Below, in pieces: positions 1-5,364 of a stretch of DNA of 6,110 bases (positions are counted from its first letter, which is position 1; each line of letters begins with the position of its first letter). Both the position numbers and the translations under genes were made by a program. The stretch lies in the NCBI GenBank assembly GCA_046597185.1, contig JBKJLF010000747.1:1-6110 (forward strand), written 5' to 3'. The stretch is from CAMBDR01 sp046597185. Lineage in GTDB: Bacteria > Pseudomonadota > Gammaproteobacteria > Burkholderiales > Burkholderiaceae_D. Below the pieces are notes generated by a model. That model had not been told where the DNA came from. It saw only the letters and a program-made list of their open reading frames with translations, and made no database searches.

Positions 1-618
1 GTGGCTGGTGCTACCCTGGTTTCTACCATTGCAGCAGCGACCACGGGCGCGAAACCCGCAGCGCGTTCGGCCACCTTAAGCTTTACTGCCTTGGGTGCGC
101 TTGATCCGGCCTCTGTGCTGGCACAACCATTTACGATCAAACTACCGATCTTTCCACCCACAGGTGCGATTACACCCTTGCAAACCGAATTGAACTATAC
201 CAATACGACCCAATTTGGCTCGAACTTCAGTACCAATAAATTAACTCAGGATGGCTATACGGCAGGGCGTTTGTCGGGTTTTAATGCTGGTTCGGATGGC
301 ATTATTCAGGCGCGTTATTCCAACGGGCAATCGAATGTGCTGGGGCAAATTGTGCTGGCCAACTTTGCCAACCCGAATGGTTTGGCACCGATTGGTAATA
401 ACGCATGGGTGGAAACGTCAACGTCGGGTGCGCCGCTGGTGGGTATCCCCAATTCCGGCCCGCTTGGGGTGTTGCAATCGTCGGCAGTGGAAGACGCCAA
501 CGTCGATTTGACTGCCGAGCTGGTCAGTTTGATTACGGCGCAGCGGGTGTATCAGGCCAATGCGCAAACCATTAAAACCCAGGATTCGGTCTTGCAAACG
601 CTGGTTAATTTGCGTTAA
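1..618 (+). CDS. flgE: Flagellar hook protein FlgE, C-terminal part (5' end outside the window)
   Basis: FlgE polymerises into the hook, the curved universal joint outside the outer membrane; it is exported by the flagellar type III apparatus. Only the last 205 codons are visible, and the reading frame is open from base 1. The GTG at base 1 is probably an internal valine codon, not a start, because FlgE is normally about 400 residues or more and its N-terminal rod-type motif is absent here. Seen in the fragment: the domain stretch with ARYSNGQ (about 104-110), the ANFANPNGL block (119-127), SGAPLVG (142-148) and the family's C-terminal helix, NVDLTAELV followed by QANAQTIKTQD (167-194), ending in LVNLR. 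This C-terminal helix packs into the inner D0 tube of the axial proteins. The stop is TAA at 616-618, 50 bp before flgF. Identity is clear; the missing N-terminus cannot be judged. Confidence 0.95.
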   Translation: MAGATLVSTIAAATTGAKPAARSATLSFTALGALDPASVLAQPFTIKLPIFPPTGAITPLQTELNYTNTTQFGSNFSTNKLTQDGYTAGRLSGFNAGSDGIIQARYSNGQSNVLGQIVLANFANPNGLAPIGNNAWVETSTSGAPLVGIPNSGPLGVLQSSAVEDANVDLTAELVSLITAQRVYQANAQTIKTQDSVLQTLVNLR

Positions 619-668
619 GCATTCTGGCGCAATCAATTTGATATGGTCTTTAATTTCAGGAGGGTGTT

Positions 669-1409
669 ATGGATCGTTTGGTCTATACCGTCATGACGGG
701 TGCGAAGCATACCATGGAGCAGCAAGCCAATAATTCTCATAATTTGGCCAATGCCACCACCACCGGTTTTCGTGCGCAGCTTGATTCATTTCGTGCCGTT
801 CCCGTGGTATCAGATGGCTTGCCGACGCGCACCTTTGTGGTTGACGCGACCGTGGGCAGTGATTTTACCCCAGCACAAACCCAGCAAACCGGGCGTGATC
901 TGGATGTCGCCATCAATGGCAAAGGGTGGATTGCGGTGCAAACCAATGATGGCAGCGAAGCCTACACCCGTCACGGCAGCCTCAAGGTGAGCGAAAATGG
1001 CATCTTGCAAACCCACAGTGGTTTAAATGTGCAAGGTGAATCGGGGCCGATTACGATTCCGCCGGATACCTCGATTTCGATATCAAAAGACGGCACCGTA
1101 GCCTCGATTGAGTATGGCACCAAGCCCGGTGCCTCTACCATTTTGGGCCGTATCAAACTGGTCAATCCGCCCGAGCAAAATCTGGTGCGCGGCGAAGACG
1201 CCTTGTTTCGGCAAAAAGATGGGGTCGATGCCGATGTTGATCCAGGTGTCGAATTGATTGGTCGCGCGCTCGAAGGCAGCAATGTGAATGTGGTCGATGC
1301 CATGGTCACCATGATAGGATTGGCACGCCAATTTGAAAGCCAGCTCAGTTTATTAAAGAATGCCGAGAATAACGCGGCAAAAGCCAGTCAGCTCCTCAGT
1401 TTGAATTAA
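669..1409 (+). CDS. flgF: Flagellar basal-body rod protein FlgF (proximal rod)
   Basis: FlgF is one of the proximal rod subunits that cross the periplasm and carry torque from the MS ring to the distal rod; it is exported through the flagellar type III system without a cleaved signal. The 246-residue product has the usual length. It starts MDRLVYTVMTGAKHT, carries the rod-family motif at 21-35 (NNSHNLANATTTGFR), the central block around 78-87 (LDVAINGKGW) with TRHGS after it, and the C-terminal EGSNVNVVDAMV block (about 202-213) leading into the terminal helix. The ATG is preceded by AGGAGG at 658-663 with a 5-base gap, which fixes the start. It shares the overall plan and the NVNVV motif with FlgG, its paralogue downstream, but lacks the FlgG-specific insert. 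Nothing is missing or broken. Confidence 0.97.
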   Translation: MDRLVYTVMTGAKHTMEQQANNSHNLANATTTGFRAQLDSFRAVPVVSDGLPTRTFVVDATVGSDFTPAQTQQTGRDLDVAINGKGWIAVQTNDGSEAYTRHGSLKVSENGILQTHSGLNVQGESGPITIPPDTSISISKDGTVASIEYGTKPGASTILGRIKLVNPPEQNLVRGEDALFRQKDGVDADVDPGVELIGRALEGSNVNVVDAMVTMIGLARQFESQLSLLKNAENNAAKASQLLSLN

Positions 1410-1464
1410 TCAAACCGGGCGCACAATCAACGTATTGTTCACTGCCAATGTGCGGGAGGCTTAA

Positions 1465-2247
1465 ATGATACGTTCACTGTGGATTTCAAAGACTGGTCTG
1501 GATGCGCAACAAACCCAGATGGATGTCATTGCCAACAACCTGGCCAATGTCAGCACGGCAGGCTTCAAGCGCTCCCGTGCTGTGTTTGAAGATTTGCTGT
1601 ACCAGAATTTGCGCCAACCTGGCGGCCAATCTTCGCAGCAAACCACCTTGCCTTCCGGCCTGCAACTGGGCACGGGTGTGCGTCCGGTTGCCACCGAGCG
1701 CATCCATACGCAGGGCAATTTGCAGCAAACCAGCAACGCCAAAGACGTGGCGATTAATGGCGAAGGTTTTTTCCAGGTATTGCTGCCCGACGGCACCACG
1801 GCCTATACCCGTGACGGCTCGTTTCAAAGCGATAGCAATGGCCAGCTCGTCACCTCCAGTGGTTATGTGGTGCAACCCGCGATCACGATTCCAGCCAATA
1901 CCTTAAGCATTACCGTCGGGCGCGATGGGACGGTATCGGTTACCACACCAGGGTCCTCCGCCGCGACCCAAATTGGCACCTTGCAATTGTCTACCTTTAT
2001 TAATCCGTCAGGGCTGGAGAGTAAGGGCGAAAATCTGTATGTGGAAACCGGTTCATCCGGCACCGCCAGTTCGAATACGCCGGGCACCAATGGTTCGGGC
2101 GTGTTGTCGCAAGGTTATATTGAAACCTCGAATGTGAATGTGGTGGAAGAACTGGTGAATATGATTCAAACCCAGCGCGCCTATGAAATCAACAGCAAAG
2201 CCATCACCACATCTGATCAAATGCTGCAAAAATTATCGCAACTGTAA
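1465..2247 (+). CDS. flgG: Flagellar basal-body rod protein FlgG (distal rod)
   Basis: FlgG forms the distal rod, the straight drive shaft inside the P and L rings on which the hook is built. The 260-residue length is typical. Seen: N-terminal rod motif at about 20-35 (DVIANNLANVSTAGFK), the FlgG-specific stretch at about 46-69 (YQNLRQPGG, then SSQQTTLPSGLQLG), the central DVAINGEGFF block (94-103) with TRDGSF (115-120), and the C-terminal SNVNVVEELVNMIQTQRAYE block from 222. In the enteric protein the FlgG-specific stretch keeps the rod straight, unlike the hook protein, so its presence supports FlgG rather than FlgE or FlgF. GGGAGG at 1454-1459 lies five bases before the ATG. The gene ends in two in-frame stops, TAA then TGA (2245-2250). 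Confidence 0.98.
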   Translation: MIRSLWISKTGLDAQQTQMDVIANNLANVSTAGFKRSRAVFEDLLYQNLRQPGGQSSQQTTLPSGLQLGTGVRPVATERIHTQGNLQQTSNAKDVAINGEGFFQVLLPDGTTAYTRDGSFQSDSNGQLVTSSGYVVQPAITIPANTLSITVGRDGTVSVTTPGSSAATQIGTLQLSTFINPSGLESKGENLYVETGSSGTASSNTPGTNGSGVLSQGYIETSNVNVVEELVNMIQTQRAYEINSKAITTSDQMLQKLSQL

Positions 2248-2272
2248 TGAACGGTAAAATAAAGAGACCATC

Positions 2273-2962
2273 ATGAAAACGCATCGTTTGAGATCATTGA
2301 TAAATCACTGCCACATTTTAGCAGTCGTTTGCTTGGCGGGTTTGGTCGGTTGTGCCGCAACGCCGACCAGCATTGTCCAAAAACCACTCACCGCCAAGGC
2401 AGAAGCCATGGTATTGCCGCCACCCCGAAGCGGTGCGATTTTTCAATCGGTGGGTTACCGCCCTTTGTTTGAAGATGCCAAAGCGCGGCGCGTGGGCGAT
2501 ACGCTGGTAATCACCATCGCAGAAAATACCAGTGCCGTCAAGGCTGCCGCCAGTTCCGGTAGCAAAACCGGTGGCTTTGCTGTGACCGCACCGCCGGTGC
2601 TGGGCGTGATCAAATCGTTTGGCACCACCTCGGTGAAAGGCAGTACCTCCAATTCGTTTGCCGATAAAGACGCCGAATCGGCCAGCAATACCTTTACGGG
2701 CACCCTGAGCGTGACCGTGATCGAAGTATTGCCCAATGGCCATTTGCGGGTGGCGGGTGAAAAACAACTGGCGCTGGACAAAGGCACCGAATTTGTGCGC
2801 CTCTCCGGTGTGATCAATCCGCTGACCATTTCCAGCAGCAATACCGTCACCTCAAGTCAGGTGGCCGAGGCGCGCATCGAATATCGTACTAATAGCCAGG
2901 TGGATAGAGCCAGCTTTACGGCGGCACTGTCACGCATGTTTCAAAGTGTTTTGCCTTTTTAG
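2273..2962 (+). CDS. flgH: Flagellar L-ring lipoprotein FlgH
   Basis: FlgH is the outer-membrane lipoprotein that forms the L ring around the distal rod. The 229-residue product begins with a lipoprotein signal peptide: positive n-region (KTHRLR), hydrophobic core at about 15-25 and lipobox LVGC with the lipidated cysteine at 27, followed by AATPTS. Alanines after the cysteine, with no aspartate at +2, fit outer-membrane sorting. Family motifs follow in order: GAIF and YRPLFEDAKARRVGDTL (54-78), FTGT (141-144), VIEVLPNGHLRVAGEKQ (149-165), SGVINPLTIS (178-187), ARIEY, and a C-terminal LPF. The mature protein has no cysteine other than the lipidated one. The ribosome site is only a weak purine run (AAAGAGA, 2261-2267); the start is chosen because it gives the complete signal peptide. 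It lies 25 bp after flgG and 17 bp before flgI. Confidence 0.97.
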   Translation: MKTHRLRSLINHCHILAVVCLAGLVGCAATPTSIVQKPLTAKAEAMVLPPPRSGAIFQSVGYRPLFEDAKARRVGDTLVITIAENTSAVKAAASSGSKTGGFAVTAPPVLGVIKSFGTTSVKGSTSNSFADKDAESASNTFTGTLSVTVIEVLPNGHLRVAGEKQLALDKGTEFVRLSGVINPLTISSSNTVTSSQVAEARIEYRTNSQVDRASFTAALSRMFQSVLPF

Positions 2963-2979
2963 GCGTAAGGAGATCGGTC

Positions 2980-4068
2980 ATGAAATTGCTTAACCAGTCC
3001 TTGTGGTGCAAGTTGCCCGGCGTAGTCGGTTTGTTGGTGTTGTTAGCCTTGGTGGATTTACAAAACCTGCCCGTCGCCAAGGCGGAACGCTTAAAAGACC
3101 TGGTGAGCGTGCAAGGCGTGCGACAAAACCAATTGCTGGGCTATGGTCTGGTGGTGGGTTTGGATGGCAGCGGTGACCAAACCACGCAAACCCCGTTTAC
3201 CGTGCAAAGCATTGTCACCATGTTGTCGCAATTGGGCGTGGCCTTGCCGCCTGCCTCCAGTTTGCAATTGAAAAACGTGGCGGCGGTGGTGGTGACCGCG
3301 AGTTTGCCCGCGTTTGCCCAGCCGGGGCAAACCCTGGATATTACCGTATCCTCGATAGGTAATGCCAAAAGCTTGCGTGGCGGCACTTTGTTGCTGACGC
3401 CACTTAAAGGGGCGGATGGGCAAATCTATGGCATGGCGCAAGGTAGTGTATTGGTCGCGCCGGTGGGTGCGGCGGCCAACGGTGCCAAGGCCCAGGTGAA
3501 TCATTTAAGTGTTGGGCGCATTACAGGTGGGGCAACGGTGGAACGTGCAGTGGCGTCCACCTTGGGGCAAGATGAAACGATTCAACTCGAATTGCTCAAA
3601 ACCGATTTCGCTACCGCAGCCCTGGTGGTTGAGAGTATTAATCAACACTATGGGCCGGGTACTGCGCAGGCTCAGGATGGTCGCGTGATTCGCGTGCATA
3701 GCCCTTCGGGCAGCGACAATAAGGTGGCGTTTTTGGGCGTGCTGGAGGGTTTAACCGTGACACCTGCGCCGGCTTCGGCCAAAGTGATCCTCAATTCACG
3801 CACTGGTTCGGTGGTGATGAATCAAAACGTCACGCTGGAAAACTGCGCCATTTCACATGGTAATTTGAGTATTACCGTGGGTGGTGAAAAAGCTGGCGAG
3901 GAGCCCAAGAAAGAGCCTGGTTCGGTGTTGGTGTTAAAAGGCGGCGCATCGCTGGCCGAAGTGGTCAAGGCGCTCAATTCAATTGGCGCGTCTCCGCAGG
4001 ATTTACTGGCGATTTTACAAGCCATGAAGGCCGCAGGTTCTTTGCGTGCCGAATTGGAAGTGATCTGA
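2980..4068 (+). CDS. flgI: Flagellar P-ring protein FlgI
   Basis: FlgI forms the periplasmic P ring, which sits at the peptidoglycan layer around the distal rod. The 362-residue precursor has a Sec signal peptide: hydrophobic core at about 14-25 and a likely signal peptidase I site after VAKA (35/36), giving a mature protein that starts ERLKDLV. Family motifs: GVRQNQLLGYGLVVGLDGSGD (46-66), DITVSSIGNAKSLRGG (120-135), LLTPLKGADG, NSRTGSVVMN, and a C-terminal block with LNSIGASPQDLLAILQ. TAAGGAG at 2966-2972 is a strong ribosome site for the ATG. From recall, enteric FlgI has a disulfide between mature Cys254 and Cys338. Here Cys289 (mature 254) is kept, but the partner position near the C-terminus is serine (354), and the loop between is short and charged. 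Stops are tandem, TGA then TAA (4066-4071). Function is clear; the lost disulfide is the oddity. Confidence 0.98.
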   Translation: MKLLNQSLWCKLPGVVGLLVLLALVDLQNLPVAKAERLKDLVSVQGVRQNQLLGYGLVVGLDGSGDQTTQTPFTVQSIVTMLSQLGVALPPASSLQLKNVAAVVVTASLPAFAQPGQTLDITVSSIGNAKSLRGGTLLLTPLKGADGQIYGMAQGSVLVAPVGAAANGAKAQVNHLSVGRITGGATVERAVASTLGQDETIQLELLKTDFATAALVVESINQHYGPGTAQAQDGRVIRVHSPSGSDNKVAFLGVLEGLTVTPAPASAKVILNSRTGSVVMNQNVTLENCAISHGNLSITVGGEKAGEEPKKEPGSVLVLKGGASLAEVVKALNSIGASPQDLLAILQAMKAAGSLRAELEVI

Positions 4069-4086
4069 TAACCCGAGGGGATAACC

Positions 4087-5193
4087 ATGGTTAGCCGAAC
4101 CGATCTGTCAGGCAATTTTGCCTACGATACCAAAGGATTGAACCAGCTTCGTCAAGGTGCGCGCAACGATGCGCCGGAAGCCCTGAAAGGCACGGCGCAA
4201 CAATTTGAAGCCCTGTTTTTGAATATGGTCATGAAAAGCATGCGCGATGCCACGCCGCATGAAAGCCCGTTTGGTAGCGAGCAAGAGAAAATGATGACGG
4301 GTATGCTGGATCAGCAAATGAGTCAAAATTTGGCCAAGCGCGGAGTTGGCCTGGCTGATGTGTTGGTGCGGCAATTATCGAATAAAGTGCAACGTGCCGA
4401 TGAAGCAGGGCTGGCACAGGGCAATGTCGGCAATGCTGGCAATGCGGGCAACAGTAGCAACGCGGCGTTGAAGCTGGACTATCATTTGGCGACCAATGAG
4501 GCTGGCCCTGCCACCGCGCCCACTGCAAAAATGAGTCGAATTGAAGCCTTATCCAATGAATTGGCCAAAGACCCTGGCGCACGCCCATTTTTGCCGGGGC
4601 GTTTGGGTAATATGGCGCATCTTTACCTGGATAATCAGCGGCTCGACTCGCTGGCAAAAACCAATGTTGATGGCAAGCTCCCAAGTTTGAGCGAGGGCAC
4701 CGCGCTGGCCGCTAGCAATTCATTGCGCAGCCAGCCCGGCCATGTACGCGCCTTCCAGGAGAAGATGGGTAAGCATGCCGAACAGGTGAGCCGTGAAACC
4801 GGTATCCCCGCCAAGTTTATGCTGGGCCAGGCGGCGCTGGAATCAGGCTGGGGCAAGCGCCAGGCGCTGACCGCCGAGGGCCAACCCAGCCACAATCTGT
4901 TTGGCATTAAAGCCACGGGAGGGTGGAAAGGCAAAACCACCGAAGCCGTTACGACCGAATTTGTGAATGGTGTACCCTATACCCGGCGCGAAAAGTTTCG
5001 TGTGTATGATTCTTATGCCGAGGGCTTTAAAGATTATGGTAAGCTGCTGAGTAAGAATCCGCGCTATGAACATTTGATGACACAAACGCAGGATGCCAGT
5101 AGTTTTGCCAAGGGCTTGCAAAAGGCCGGTTATGCGACTGACCCGCACTACGCAAGCAAATTGACGAAAATTATTAACCAACATCTGATTTAA
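4087..5193 (+). CDS. flgJ: Flagellar rod assembly protein / peptidoglycan hydrolase FlgJ (two-domain)
   Basis: FlgJ caps the growing rod and hydrolyses peptidoglycan so that the rod can pass; it works in the periplasm after export by the flagellar system, so no signal peptide is expected or seen. Residues about 29-98 are the rod-binding domain (GTAQQFEALFLNMVMKSMRD, then FGSEQEKMMTGMLDQQ and RGVGLADVLVRQL). Residues about 223-368 are the GH73 glucosaminidase-type domain: LESGWG (251-256), HNLFGIK (269-275), FRVYDSY (304-310), YATDPHY (349-355). Glu252 and Asp316 have the same 64-residue spacing as the two acidic residues reported for Salmonella FlgJ (Glu184, Asp248), so the enzyme looks intact. 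A linker of about 120 residues joins the domains, and this makes the protein longer (368 residues) than the roughly 313-residue enteric form. GAGGGG at 4075-4080 precedes the ATG. It follows flgI by 18 bp. Confidence 0.97.
   Translation: MVSRTDLSGNFAYDTKGLNQLRQGARNDAPEALKGTAQQFEALFLNMVMKSMRDATPHESPFGSEQEKMMTGMLDQQMSQNLAKRGVGLADVLVRQLSNKVQRADEAGLAQGNVGNAGNAGNSSNAALKLDYHLATNEAGPATAPTAKMSRIEALSNELAKDPGARPFLPGRLGNMAHLYLDNQRLDSLAKTNVDGKLPSLSEGTALAASNSLRSQPGHVRAFQEKMGKHAEQVSRETGIPAKFMLGQAALESGWGKRQALTAEGQPSHNLFGIKATGGWKGKTTEAVTTEFVNGVPYTRREKFRVYDSYAEGFKDYGKLLSKNPRYEHLMTQTQDASSFAKGLQKAGYATDPHYASKLTKIINQHLI
4420..4464 (+). repeat. Degenerate 9-bp tandem repeat coding a Gly-Asn linker in flgJ
   Basis: Five consecutive 9-base units, the first three sharing GGCAATG and the last two diverged (GGCAACAGT, AGCAACGCG), encode residues 112-126 of FlgJ as GNVGNAGNAGNSSNA. 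The array lies just after the rod-binding domain, in the flexible linker. The unit length is a multiple of three, so gain or loss of copies would keep the frame. Confidence 0.8.
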
Positions 5194-5228
5194 CGATTCA
5201 ATCGACGCTTAAAGTGAACCCAATACTT

Positions 5229-5262
5229 GGCCAATTCGGGCCAATTCGGGCCAATTCGGGCC
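5229..5262. repeat. Three perfect 10-bp tandem repeats with flanking GG and CC
   Basis: CCAATTCGGG occurs three times head to tail at 5231-5260, preceded by GG and followed by CC, so each junction reads GGGCC. The period is close to one helical turn, so the units lie on one face of DNA. The last copy ends about 6 bp upstream of the -35 element of the promoter before flgK. Whether it is a protein-binding array, a slippage product or a structural element cannot be told from sequence alone. Confidence 0.95.
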
Positions 5263-5268
5263 TGAGAC

Positions 5269-5295
5269 TTAAGTTTTTCGGTATTGTGCCGATGA
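5269..5295 (+). promoter_or_regulatory. Predicted sigma-28 (FliA) promoter for flgK
   Basis: TTAAGTTT (5269-5276), an 11-base spacer, and GCCGATGA (5288-5295) match the enteric flagellar sigma-28 consensus TAAAGTTT-N11-GCCGATAA at 7 of 8 positions in each half, with the exact spacing. Transcription would start near 5302, leaving a leader of about 60 bases before flgK. In enteric bacteria flgK is a late gene with its own sigma-28 promoter, so the position agrees with known biology. It is a prediction; no start site has been mapped here. Confidence 0.82.
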
Positions 5296-5364
5296 TAGCT
5301 TGTGCCCGTGCGCTCGGCCTGCTCGATCCGATTCATTACCAACCTGTTGAAAAGAAAGAATAAA

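Larger units (their letters stand above)
5194..5364. other. flgJ-flgK intergenic region
   Basis: This 171-bp gap is the longest between genes here. It contains the 10-bp tandem repeat and the sigma-28-type promoter listed separately, then an untranslated leader of roughly 60 bases. I see no small gene and no clear intrinsic terminator after flgJ: the repeat can fold into short GGCC/GGCC stems, but the nearest T-run (5274-5278) is about 12 bases past the last repeat and belongs to the promoter. Read-through from flgJ into flgK therefore remains possible. Confidence 0.7.

Noticed and set aside
1..3. GTG at base 1 as the start of a 205-residue gene
   Set aside because: The product lacks the N-terminal half of FlgE and the frame is open at the window edge, so this is an internal codon of a longer gene.
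2318..2767. Reverse-strand open frame of 149 residues opposite flgH
   Set aside because: It lies wholly opposite a clear FlgH gene, has no recognisable motif and no ribosome site that I can see; it is a shadow frame.
4229..4684. Reverse-strand open frame of 151 residues opposite flgJ
   Set aside because: It is antisense to a well-supported FlgJ and its translation resembles no family I know; shadow frame.
5191..5206. Inverted repeat CGATT-C-AATCG just after the flgJ stop as a terminator
   Set aside because: The loop would be a single base, which cannot fold, and no T-run follows.
5229..5262. CRISPR array
   Set aside because: The three 10-bp units are contiguous with no spacers and are far too short; this is a simple tandem repeat.
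5229..5278. Intrinsic terminator after flgJ (GGCC stems followed by TTTTT)
   Set aside because: The possible stems are only about 4 bp each and the T-run lies about 12 bases beyond the last repeat, inside the promoter's -35 element.
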